In this document: piece by piece, positions 17,301 to 24,662 of the stretch
Position numbering within the stretch: position 1 is the first letter of the stretch
Layout: each line of letters starts with the position of its first letter
From: Halomonas sp. TD01
GTDB taxonomy: Bacteria; Pseudomonadota; Gammaproteobacteria; Pseudomonadales; Halomonadaceae
NCBI RefSeq assembly: GCF_923868895.1
Contig: NZ_OV350343.1
Location: 2,976,001-3,040,000, forward strand
Length of the DNA stretch: 64,000 bases
Direction of reading: 5' to 3'
Made by a program: the position numbers and the translations under genes
The notes under the pieces: model-generated
Database searches by the model: none
What the model was told of the DNA's origin: nothing
The model's input: only the letters and a program-made list of their open reading frames with translations

Positions 17301-20264
17301 CTCGTAGCGGTACGACCGCGCCAGGCCGCCGGCTTCCTGTTGACCGATCACGCGGCCATCCGGGGCATGACGATCCCAGGTGTAGTGGGCTTCTATCCCC
17401 CCGGGGACGCGATGAGCCGTCAACATATGGGTGTCCCACTCGAACTCGCGCATCACCTCACCGTGGCGGTGGCGCACGGCGATCAAGTCACCGACGGAGT
17501 TAAACGAGTAACGGACTAACCAGTCGTCCTGGGCGCTGCCGTCGTGGTCCTGGATCAGCTTGACGCCGGTTAAGCGCAGCCCAGCGTCATCAGGCTGGGC
17601 GGGAAGGACACGGTCATAGACCAACTGATAGTGACGCTGGGCACTGTCGATCACCCGTACCAGCAGGTCTGCTTCCCAGTGGTACTGGGTGGTATAGCCG
17701 TTGCGGTCGCGCTCTTCAATCAGCGGCCAGCGGGCGGTGTCGGTGTCGGTTGTTTCCTCCTGCTCTACGGTGGAAGGTGCAAACACATAATAGAGGCCGC
17801 TGGCATCGCTGAGCACAATATGCTCAGGATCACTTCGCAGCGTTTCGTCTAACGCTTGCCAGCGAGACGCGTTGCTCTCTTCATCGACTGAGGCACCCCC
17901 ACGGCGTATCCATAGCTGCTCGGTGGGCGAGTGGCGCGCCTGACCGGGGGCCAGTGAGCCAAAGGTAATCTCGCGCCCCTGTGCGTCGTGGATAATACAA
18001 GCATCCGCGTTGAGGGTGATCGACAGACTCTCCCCAGGCAACGACCAGCCTTGGCCAAGCGCGCCGATGTGCGCATTGCTGGAGAGGTAGCCGCGGCTAA
18101 ACACCCAGGGCCGTGGCGCCGGTAGCGCAAAATCGGTCTCGGCGGGCAGCAGCTTGGCGCCGAGCAGCGGGTTGACCGGGCTGCCCACCGCAGGCTCGCA
18201 GGCGCTGCACTGGTCGGCCAGACCATCGGCGATGTCGATATCCTCCATCGCGAGCGGCGTGGCGGCGATAATATCGCTGACCAGCAGCGGGGTTTGGTGC
18301 GGTTCTAGGGTGACGTACTCACTGGCTTCCGAGGCGGCTTCACCCGGTAACCGCGGCAGCACAATGGCGTGGCCGCGGCCACGACCGGGGCTGCCGCCGG
18401 AGTTGATCTTGACCATGGCGCCGACGATGGTCACGCCGCCGCTGTCCAGCTTGATAAAGCTGCCGCCCGCGTTAAGGGTAATTTCATTGCCCGCATCCAA
18501 CACGATCTGGCTGCCCGCTTTGTGGTGCAGTTCACGGCCTGCCTCGACCAACTGCGCCTCGCCGTAGTGTTCATGGCGGGTGTCATCGACCTGGAGGTGA
18601 TCATCGCCTTTGATCAGGGCGTGGCGTTTGCCGTGTACCGTCAGGTGATCATCGTGGTGGATCTCGCTGAGGCGGTCGTGGTGAACGGTGAGGTGGCTAT
18701 GTCGGCGGATTTCTTCGGTGCGGTCGTTGAGGGTCAGCAATTCCAGGTCTTTTTGGGCGTGGAGCCAGATCTGCTCTTGATCGGTTTTGTCGTCAAAGCG
18801 CAGTTCGTTAAAGCCACTGCCTTGGTGGCTCTGGGTGCGCAATACCGTGCGGGTCTTATGTTCCGGCAGCGGGTACGGGGGCCGGTTCACCGCGTGGTAG
18901 GTGCGGCCAGTAACCAGTGGTTGATCCGGGTCGCCTTCTAAAAACGAGACAATAACCTCATGGCCGATCCGCGGTATTGCCATGCTGCCATAGCCGCCGC
19001 CTGCCCAGCCTTGGGCAACCCGTACCCAGCAACTGGCGGTCTCGTTGGGTTCGGCGTAGCGGTCCCAGGGAAATTGCACTTTAACGCGGCCATGTTCGTC
19101 GCAGTAGATCTCTTCGCCCTCTGGCCCGACCACGAACGCCACCTGAGGGCCATCGACTCGGGGCTTGGGGGCGGGCGTCGGGCGAAAGGGTTGATCCCGC
19201 GGCATGATTACCACCTCGTTGTGGTAGCGGGTCATGCCGTCACCCCCTGCGGCATCTTCTTCCAGGGCCTGGGGCTGTTCCCCGTAGTGCACCACCGAGA
19301 CCACTTGCCATTCCTGGTTCAAGCTTTCCGTGTCGTGCTCGGTGAGGGTAAAGCACAGGCCGGGGGCCAGTTCAGGTAAGTCACTCTCCGCCTCGGCGGT
19401 GGTAGCATCAGCGCGCAGCGCTTCCAGGCGGTGGCGGGTAAACGGCTTGCCGGAGGCGTCTTTTTTATAGCGCCCTGGGTAATCGAAGTGTTCGTAATCC
19501 TCCCGCTGGGCATGTGCTTCCAGGTCGCGAGCCTCATGCTGGTGGCGCTGTGCATAGGCGGGGTTCTTAAAGCTGTAATCCTTGAGCGTGACCGAGGCAG
19601 GGCGCACACGGCTGACCTGACGCAGCTTGCGCAGGTGGCGCTGGGGCGGTGTACCGCCCGCACGGCCGTGGTAGGTGCGCTCGCCGACGTTGGGCAGAAT
19701 CACGGCGGCATCGGCAAATACCAAACGGTGTTGACCGCCATCCGCATTCTCAAACTCGTGAAAGTAGAAATAACCCTCTTCGGCAGCTAAGCGCTCAATA
19801 AAGGCCAGATCGGTCTCGCGGTACTGAACCAGAAACTCACGCTCGGCGGGCTCACGGAAGGCAGACACGCCCATATCGGTAAGCCCACGCTCGTTGGCCA
19901 GGGTGGTGATGGCATCAAACGGCGCGATGTCTTGAAAGATACGCGAGTTGTGACGCAGCGACAGCCGCCACAGGGCGGGGCGAATCTCGACACGATAAAA
20001 GCTGCGGCGGTGACCGCGATCACCGCGATGAAACTCACTGACGATGCCATGCACGCGGCGCAGCGGCTCGCCATCCTGCCAGATCGTCAGCGTGGCATTC
20101 TGATCCAAACAATCAGAGGGCGACAGGTCATGGGTACGGCTGGCAAATTCCACCGAGAGCACAAACGGCTCTGACAGCGCCTCGCGGTGGATAAAACGCA
20201 CCACCGCCGTGTCCCTCGCTCCGGGTAGCGAGAGGGTGAATTGTAGGCCCGTTCCCTGTGCCAT
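14364..20264 (-). CDS. VgrG-Rhs fusion: type VI secretion spike with polymorphic toxin tip
   Basis: A 1,966-residue protein. Start at 20264 (MAQGTGLQFTLSL) because AAGGAG lies 7 bases ahead; a longer reading from 20309 lacks this. Residues 1 to about 620 are a complete VgrG: the gp27-like part, then VKVQFPWDRY and WVRVAQGWAGGGYG (gp5 OB-fold), and the beta-helix repeats with LNAGGSFIKLDSGGVTI. About residue 690 begins an Rhs shell (GSPVNPLLGAKL, then PWVFSRGYLSS), with many YD repeats from about 850 to 1700. The core ends in RYYDPEQGRYISQDPIGL and VDPLGL (about 1788), the usual self-cleavage and boundary motif. The last 178 residues are a variable, Ala/Gly-rich tip with hydrophobic stretches and no recognised enzymatic motif. 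No PAAR domain was seen. The tip is presumably delivered into rival cells. Confidence 0.93.
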   Translation of the reverse strand: MAQGTGLQFTLSLPGARDTAVVRFIHREALSEPFVLSVEFASRTHDLSPSDCLDQNATLTIWQDGEPLRRVHGIVSEFHRGDRGHRRSFYRVEIRPALWRLSLRHNSRIFQDIAPFDAITTLANERGLTDMGVSAFREPAEREFLVQYRETDLAFIERLAAEEGYFYFHEFENADGGQHRLVFADAAVILPNVGERTYHGRAGGTPPQRHLRKLRQVSRVRPASVTLKDYSFKNPAYAQRHQHEARDLEAHAQREDYEHFDYPGRYKKDASGKPFTRHRLEALRADATTAEAESDLPELAPGLCFTLTEHDTESLNQEWQVVSVVHYGEQPQALEEDAAGGDGMTRYHNEVVIMPRDQPFRPTPAPKPRVDGPQVAFVVGPEGEEIYCDEHGRVKVQFPWDRYAEPNETASCWVRVAQGWAGGGYGSMAIPRIGHEVIVSFLEGDPDQPLVTGRTYHAVNRPPYPLPEHKTRTVLRTQSHQGSGFNELRFDDKTDQEQIWLHAQKDLELLTLNDRTEEIRRHSHLTVHHDRLSEIHHDDHLTVHGKRHALIKGDDHLQVDDTRHEHYGEAQLVEAGRELHHKAGSQIVLDAGNEITLNAGGSFIKLDSGGVTIVGAMVKINSGGSPGRGRGHAIVLPRLPGEAASEASEYVTLEPHQTPLLVSDIIAATPLAMEDIDIADGLADQCSACEPAVGSPVNPLLGAKLLPAETDFALPAPRPWVFSRGYLSSNAHIGALGQGWSLPGESLSITLNADACIIHDAQGREITFGSLAPGQARHSPTEQLWIRRGGASVDEESNASRWQALDETLRSDPEHIVLSDASGLYYVFAPSTVEQEETTDTDTARWPLIEERDRNGYTTQYHWEADLLVRVIDSAQRHYQLVYDRVLPAQPDDAGLRLTGVKLIQDHDGSAQDDWLVRYSFNSVGDLIAVRHRHGEVMREFEWDTHMLTAHRVPGGIEAHYTWDRHAPDGRVIGQQEAGGLARSYRYEVDHTLVTDSLGREERFHFVGSGPGKRWTAHTRADGSRIEFRYDRAGRKVATIDSLGRETLIERDDHGQVVGQTTPDGSRWTIERDALGQPMRLDGPDDQRWQIKRNDRGHPISVTGPEGTTAFAYENASLPDRPTTLTDAVGATHQREYNALGQITAQTDCSQQRTTVTYDRHGYLASVTNALNETTRTQHDERGQRVATQLPDGHYWHHHVDPQGRLVELEGPHGFRQQIFYDDHGRPVQRIEADGSQQHTAYDDAGRLSELTLGNGAVYRFTYDTMDRLASETGPDGREQQYRYDDAGQLIERVEANRPGPDGQPLVTRYDYDNAGRLITRHLPATEHAPASSEHYHWGTHGQLDSVTNDHSEVTFRYDHAQRMIGEQQRHASLEGATNEHTAWSWQHQHTLTATGAPQASQFGELPALNWHTYGSGHLHGLSAPDLHLEIALEPDALHRETQRRLSLSTGVSTGDHTQPLILERGYTATGQVDHLALRSPHSAGEQHYQYDALGRMTFRTQQHSQGQGQTSPTIAYNYDKAGRLIGSQHGHDAHRYPVDAAGNRSAASSSTPNATNQLAQLNGTRYRYDGAGNLIHREHPDGERLTLGYDGANRLVQLTHISKLGYTRHASYRYDALGRRINKTVSHTDGTTATTHYGWDGDRIVREETNHQRTTVVYEPGSFVPMLRIDETQDPQGNQDTQLSAYITDALGTPLQLLSPNGQPRWLAEPDDWAAVTNQRAVRGVTQPIRFQGQWHDEESGLYYNRHRYYDPEQGRYISQDPIGLRGGTNLYGYVTNPTGMVDPLGLFGAGFNSVSGAYGPQALEKHGANIPLPSPEPMGQVMTGGDYRPGIGALFPSSMSAFAKDPQMRDALVFQGASRNDITLPAAAGALGMPMAGAAAPGAAKVAAGASSAVAASANQLSLKAVCSVATVSPGAATAIASPAVQGVALDFIGSALPGPPTPNKSGAFGYVFGQEFSPEEWGR

Positions 20265-20307
20265 CGTGCCGCTCCTTGGATCATTACTGAAAAAGTCAGA
20301 ATCGTCC

Positions 20308-20335
20308 AAAGTAGCGTGTTAAGCACAAACTGCAA
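20308..20335 (-). promoter_or_regulatory. Possible promoter of the vgrG-rhs gene
   Basis: On the minus strand TTGCAG (20330-20335) and TACTTT (20308-20313) are separated by 16 bases, upstream of the start at 20264. Both boxes are only partial matches. Confidence 0.3.
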
Positions 20336-20371
20336 TCGCTAAAGGTGCTTTTAAACAATCGTTTACGGTCT

Positions 20372-20389
20372 TGTAGGCAATGGCTTACA
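20372..20389. promoter_or_regulatory. GacA-box-like palindrome 1
   Basis: TGTAGGCAATGGCTTACA fits TGTAAG-N6-CTTACA, the upstream site bound by GacA/UvrY-type regulators in gammaproteobacteria, with one mismatch. It lies 108 bases before the vgrG-rhs start and 21 bp (two helical turns) from a second copy. Confidence 0.5.
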
Positions 20390-20392
20390 AGG

Positions 20393-20410
20393 TGTAGGAG
20401 ATCTCTTACA
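20393..20410. promoter_or_regulatory. GacA-box-like palindrome 2
   Basis: TGTAGGAGATCTCTTACA has the same TGTAGG-N6-CTTACA form as the site at 20372-20389, with a different central hexamer. Conservation of the arms but not the centre argues that the arms are a protein-binding signal. Confidence 0.5.
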
Positions 20411-20476
20411 AAAAGAGGTGAAAAGCCAAGCAGAAGTTTTAAATAAGGATAAATTAATAACAGTGAACAGTTTGAG

Positions 20477-21046
20477 TTAGAACGGCAGGTGCAGGGAGGC
20501 GCTTAACATATTGAGGTGGCTGAGGGTGGGGGCATCGATGCGTTCGTACTCTACGCGGCTTACCAAACGATTGATGGTCATGGTGGCACCAAAGCCTTGC
20601 AGGAAGGCGGTGCCGCCGTCGTCAGCTAATGGTTGATCGGTTTCGCCACGCCACTCGGTGAGGCCAGACTTGGCGTAAACGCTGAAGGCTCCCATTCGCA
20701 CGCCAGCTACGATCGCTCCGCCCAGGCTGAGAGTATCCATGATAAGAGGGTCAACACTGGAAGAGATGGGAACTTCTTCACTTTCGCGGTAGGCAATCTC
20801 AGCGCCAATATCCAACTGTGGTAGCTGCCATGGACTAAAGCCGGCCGTAAAACGAAAGCCAGTGGTGTAGCTATCGAGGCTGCTTAAGTCGCTGCCTTCT
20901 AGAACAACACCGTTGCGCAGGGACATGAGCTCGCTGTTTGGAGACGCATAGGCGAGGTCGGTATCTCCACCGCTGGCAAAACAGTTCAGTAACGGCAGCA
21001 TTGAGCCAGCAAAGCTACAAATCAGGGTGCTTGCCAAGCGTTTCAT
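20477..21046 (-). CDS. Small outer-membrane beta-barrel protein
   Basis: A 189-residue protein with a signal peptide (MKRLASTLICSFAGSMLPLL, cleavage probably after CFASG near 27). It has alternating hydrophobic strands (for example FRFTAGFSPWQLPQLDIGAEIAYRE, here split by a turn) and a C-terminal phenylalanine after SASLHLPF, all features of a small outer-membrane beta-barrel. No specific family was recognised. It lies just upstream of the vgrG-rhs gene in the same direction, and a piece of its 3' end recurs next to the rhs fragment at 13.75 kb, so it seems to travel with the Rhs locus. Whether it has a role in secretion or is a bystander is unknown. Confidence 0.7.
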   Translation of the reverse strand: MKRLASTLICSFAGSMLPLLNCFASGGDTDLAYASPNSELMSLRNGVVLEGSDLSSLDSYTTGFRFTAGFSPWQLPQLDIGAEIAYRESEEVPISSSVDPLIMDTLSLGGAIVAGVRMGAFSVYAKSGLTEWRGETDQPLADDGGTAFLQGFGATMTINRLVSRVEYERIDAPTLSHLNMLSASLHLPF

Positions 21047-21090
21047 TGGCGTTCCTCGTGTCCCTTGGTAAGGAAGTTATCTTAATCAGC

Positions 21091-21915
21091 CTAGCAACAG
21101 GCGCTGATTTCTACCACGTTAATTGCGTTATTTGATAAATTTTCTAGCAGGTTTTTACCCATTTTTAAAAAGCGCTTGCCAAATACCCATTGCGGAGAGA
21201 GCACGGCGACAGTATTGGTCTGCTCTTTCTGGCGTTGCCGCTGACGCCACTCAAGCGCAGTGCTGCTCCAATCTTCACTGTGCTGAATCTGAAAGCTGTT
21301 TGCTGTCAGCAAGTCCGTCAATTCTGCCATCGAAAGTAAGTGTGAATGCTCTGGCGATGCTGCCCAAGGAACCGGGTAGCGCAATTCGGCGATATTTTTA
21401 CCACTAACGACTTCATGCATGACAAGCTTGCCACCTGGGCGGAGCACACGTCGGCTTTCGGCAATAACCTGGGCGGGGTCGGGCATATTTATCAGGCTGT
21501 GCTGAAATAGCACTGCATCAAATGTGCTCTCTGGAAAGGGTAACGCGCAGGCATCTCCGGTAACCCAGCTAAGTGACGAATTTGCCGGAGAAGCCGATAA
21601 GTTAGTCAGCGCCTGGTTAAGTACGTTAAAGCGGTGGGTGATATCTAAACCGGTAAGTTGAAAACCTAGCGCTGCCCCTTGGCGCATTAATCCGCCTAAG
21701 CCTGAGCCTATATCAAGCACTTTCGTATGTTGCGAAGGATCAAGCAGGTTAAGCAGCTTTTTAGAGGCGGTAATACCACCGATATGTAGCTGGTCTAGCG
21801 GGGCAAGTTGGTGAAGCGTCGGGCCATCAGGGTAGTGGGTGCGAATTTGGCTAAGGATATCGTCATCGCGTAACCCTTGGTGGTAGTGCTCGGCTAGCCG
21901 CTGGTGAGTGGACAT
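21091..21915 (-). CDS. Class I SAM-dependent methyltransferase
   Basis: A 274-residue protein with the seven-strand methyltransferase fold. It has motif I VLDIGSGLGGLMRQG (about 68), motif II GLDIT, an acidic/aromatic segment ALPFPESTFDAVLFQHSLINM (motif IV area), and RVLRPGGKLVMHEV (motif V, about 165). It resembles UbiE/Coq5 and phosphoethanolamine/sarcosine-type methyltransferases, but the substrate cannot be told from sequence. It stands between the Rhs-associated barrel gene and the liu-associated acyl-CoA synthetase. A terminator (21940-21970) separates it from the gene upstream, so it likely has its own promoter. Confidence 0.85.
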   Translation of the reverse strand: MSTHQRLAEHYHQGLRDDDILSQIRTHYPDGPTLHQLAPLDQLHIGGITASKKLLNLLDPSQHTKVLDIGSGLGGLMRQGAALGFQLTGLDITHRFNVLNQALTNLSASPANSSLSWVTGDACALPFPESTFDAVLFQHSLINMPDPAQVIAESRRVLRPGGKLVMHEVVSGKNIAELRYPVPWAASPEHSHLLSMAELTDLLTANSFQIQHSEDWSSTALEWRQRQRQKEQTNTVAVLSPQWVFGKRFLKMGKNLLENLSNNAINVVEISACC

Positions 21916-21939
21916 GTCGGTGTCTCAATGTCATACAGA

Positions 21940-21970
21940 AATTAACGCCGACCATGGGCCGGCGTTAATT
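21940..21970 (-). terminator. Terminator after the acyl-CoA synthetase gene
   Basis: A perfect 11-bp inverted repeat (AATTAACGCCG / CGGCGTTAATT) with a 9-base loop, a few bases beyond the stop of the minus-strand synthetase gene. It ends the liu operon. Confidence 0.8.
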
Positions 21971-21976
21971 AAAGGG

Positions 21977-23680
21977 TTATTTTTGATCCTCAAGCCCAAG
22001 CTCTTGGATAGAAATTTCGCGCATTTTAAATTTCTGAATTTTACCGGTTACCGTCATTGGGAACTCATCAACAAATTTAAAGTAACGGGGAATCTTAAAG
22101 TGAGTGATTTTGCCTTTGCAGTACTCCCGCAGGTCTTCTCCAGTGACGTCTCCTGCGCTGCTGTTGAGCTTCACCCAGGCAATTAATTCTTCGCCATACT
22201 TCTTATCCGGAACACCGGTGACCTGTACTTCTGAAATCGCAGGGTGGGCGTATAAAAACTCCTCAATCTCTTTAGGATATACATTCTCACCGCCGCGAAT
22301 CACCATGTCTTTAATACGGCCAACGATCTGGATGTAACCTTCCTCGTCCATGGTGGCAAGGTCGCCCGTATGCATCCAGCCAGCTTCGTCAATGGCCTCA
22401 GTCGTGGCTTTGTCATTGTTCCAGTACTTGAGCATCACACTGTAGCCACGGGTGCATAGCTCGCCAATTTCACCACGGGGCAGAATGCCTCCGTTGCCAG
22501 GATCGACGATCTTGCTTTCCAGGTGGGGTTGGGTGCGGCCAACGGTGGAAACGCGCTTTTCAATGGTGTCGTTAGCGCCGGTTTGGGTGGAAACCGGGCT
22601 GGTTTCTGTCATGCCGTAGGCGATCTGTACGCCTTTCATGTTCATCTTTTCGATGACCTGCTTCATGATTTCTGCAGGACAAATAGAACCCGCCATAATG
22701 CCGGTGCGCAGCGAAGAAAAGTCGGTAGTGGCAAAGTCAGGATGCTCTAGCTCGGCGATGAACATGGTGGGTACGCCGTACAGCGCGGTGGCTTTTTGCT
22801 CGTGTACCGCTTTTAGCACTTTACCGGGATCAAACCCTTCATCTGGATAAATCATGGCTGCGCCGTGGGTCATGCAGCCCAGGTTGCCCATGACCATGCC
22901 AAAGCAGTGGTAGAGCGGCACGGGAATGACCAAGCGGTCTTCGCTGGTAAAGCCCATGCTTTCGGCAACGAAGAAGCCATTGTTGAGAATGTTGTGGTGA
23001 GAGAGCGTCGCGCCTTTCGGAAAGCCCGTTGTGCCCGAGGTGTACTGAATATTGATCGGATCATCAAACTGCAGCGTGGCTTGTAGGTCATCGACATCCG
23101 TCTGGCTGACCTTATTGGCTTCCTGAATGAAGTCTTCCCAACGCCACATGCCATGATGCTTGTCACTGCTCAGGTTGATGATGCACTCAAGATCAGGCAG
23201 CTTTTGTGCTTTTAGCTGACCCTCCGCGCTGTTGTTTAGCTCAGGCGCGAGTTCAAACAGCATGGCGGTGTAATCAGAGCTTTTGAATTGATTGGCGGTA
23301 ATCAGAAAGCGCGCGCCGGATTGATTGAGCGCGTAGTCCAACTCATGGGTGCGGTAGGAAGGGTTAATATTTACCAGAATCGCGCCAATCTTGGCGGTGG
23401 CAAACTGGGTCAGGGTCCATTCGTAGCAGTTAGGTGCCCAGATGGCGACTCGGTCGCCTTTTTTAACACCAATGGCCAACAGTGCGCGGGCACAGCGGTT
23501 AACTTCTTCCTGAAGCTGGCGATAACTCCAGTGAATGTTCTGATGAAGGGCGATCAGCGCGTCGTTTTCGGGATACTGTGCGGCGATTTGGTCAAATTTA
23601 TCGCCAATGGTCATGCCCAGCAGCGGTTTATCTGCGGTGCTGCTGGTGTAGCTAGGTAGGGTGTGTGCAGGTGATGCCAT
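21977..23680 (-). CDS. AMP-binding acyl-CoA synthetase of the leucine/isovalerate cluster
   Basis: Activates a carboxylic acid with ATP to its CoA thioester. The start is set at 23680 ([12 protein letters not shown]), where GGAGAG lies 7 bases ahead, giving 567 residues. It has the adenylate-forming core: [18 protein letters not shown] (P-loop-like A3, about 205), [13 protein letters not shown] (A5), [13 protein letters not shown] (A7), [20 protein letters not shown] (A8) and a final lysine motif [10 protein letters not shown] (A10). It is the last gene of the leftward liu operon, so branched short-chain acids such as isovalerate are plausible substrates, but medium-chain fatty acids cannot be excluded. 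Confidence 0.88.
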   Translation of the reverse strand: MASPAHTLPSYTSSTADKPLLGMTIGDKFDQIAAQYPENDALIALHQNIHWSYRQLQEEVNRCARALLAIGVKKGDRVAIWAPNCYEWTLTQFATAKIGAILVNINPSYRTHELDYALNQSGARFLITANQFKSSDYTAMLFELAPELNNSAEGQLKAQKLPDLECIINLSSDKHHGMWRWEDFIQEANKVSQTDVDDLQATLQFDDPINIQYTSGTTGFPKGATLSHHNILNNGFFVAESMGFTSEDRLVIPVPLYHCFGMVMGNLGCMTHGAAMIYPDEGFDPGKVLKAVHEQKATALYGVPTMFIAELEHPDFATTDFSSLRTGIMAGSICPAEIMKQVIEKMNMKGVQIAYGMTETSPVSTQTGANDTIEKRVSTVGRTQPHLESKIVDPGNGGILPRGEIGELCTRGYSVMLKYWNNDKATTEAIDEAGWMHTGDLATMDEEGYIQIVGRIKDMVIRGGENVYPKEIEEFLYAHPAISEVQVTGVPDKKYGEELIAWVKLNSSAGDVTGEDLREYCKGKITHFKIPRYFKFVDEFPMTVTGKIQKFKMREISIQELGLEDQK

Positions 23681-23746
23681 GGGTGTCTCTCCGAACTGTT
23701 TTTTTTGTCTCAACGGGAAGAAAGCAGTTGGCCTCTATATTTATTA

Positions 23747-24652
23747 TTAACTAACCGTGCTTTTGGCCAACGCGACTTTAGAGCTGGGCTTGCGGCCGAG
23801 TTGCCGAGTGATCCAGACGCCAGTATCAATGACTGCCTGGAGGTCTATGCCCGTGTTAATGCCCAGCCCCTCCAGCAGGTAAAGTACGTCTTCGGTTGCC
23901 ACATTGCCGGATGCACCTTTGGCATAGGGGCAGCCACCAAGTCCTGCAGTCGCTGCGTCAATCACGCTCACGCCTTCTTCCATTACGGCATACAAGTTAG
24001 CTAGCGCCATGCCATAGGTATCGTGGAAATGAGCAGCTAAATGCTCGATGGGCACCTGCTGGCGGGCAGCCTCAATCATCCGCTTAGCGGCTAGCGGCGT
24101 GCCGACACCGATGGTGTCACCTAGGGAGATTTCATAGCAGCCCATCTCATACAGTGCTTTTGCTACCTCGGCGACTTTTTGCGGCGAAATGTCCCCTTCA
24201 TAGGGGCAGCCCAGTACGCAGGACACATAGCCACGCACCCGCACACCTGCTTCATTGGCTCGCGCAAGCACTGGCTCAAAGCGCGTCAGCGACTCAGCAA
24301 TCGAGCAGTTGATGTTTTTCTGAGAAAACGCCTCAGAAGCGGCGCCAAATACCGCTACTTCTTCAACGCCGGCTGCCAGTGCTCCTTCCAAGCCTTTCAG
24401 GTTAGGCGTTAACGCCGAATAAACCACGCCGGGTTTGCGGGCAATACCGCGCATTACCTCGCTGGCATCACCCATTTGTGGTACCCATTTTGGCGAGACA
24501 AAGCTGGCGGCCTCAATATGGGTCAGGCCAGCATTCGCCAGCCGTTCGATCAGTTCGATTTTGGTGGCGGTGGGCACCAGGGTGCCCGGTTCGTTTTGAA
24601 GGCCATCGCGGGGGGCCATTTCAAACAGTTTAATAGACGTAGGCAGCGCCAT
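23747..24652 (-). CDS. liuE: Hydroxymethylglutaryl-CoA lyase
   Basis: Splits 3-hydroxy-3-methylglutaryl-CoA into acetoacetate and acetyl-CoA, the last step of leucine breakdown. The 301-residue TIM-barrel protein carries [14 protein letters not shown] (metal-binding Arg-Asp, about 10-23), [22 protein letters not shown] (metal histidines, about 208) and the glycine-rich loop with the catalytic cysteine [14 protein letters not shown] (about 236). It starts after AGGAG with 7-base spacing, ten bases beyond liuD. Length and all active-site residues are normal. Confidence 0.95.
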   Translation of the reverse strand: MALPTSIKLFEMAPRDGLQNEPGTLVPTATKIELIERLANAGLTHIEAASFVSPKWVPQMGDASEVMRGIARKPGVVYSALTPNLKGLEGALAAGVEEVAVFGAASEAFSQKNINCSIAESLTRFEPVLARANEAGVRVRGYVSCVLGCPYEGDISPQKVAEVAKALYEMGCYEISLGDTIGVGTPLAAKRMIEAARQQVPIEHLAAHFHDTYGMALANLYAVMEEGVSVIDAATAGLGGCPYAKGASGNVATEDVLYLLEGLGINTGIDLQAVIDTGVWITRQLGRKPSSKVALAKSTVS

Positions 24653-24662
24653 CGGTTAGCTC

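Noticed and set aside
15306..18941. Long antisense open frames inside the VgrG-Rhs gene (for example 15306-15692 and 18369-18941 on the + strand)
   Set aside because: High GC and codon structure of the coding strand create them; none has a ribosome binding site or recognisable protein motif.
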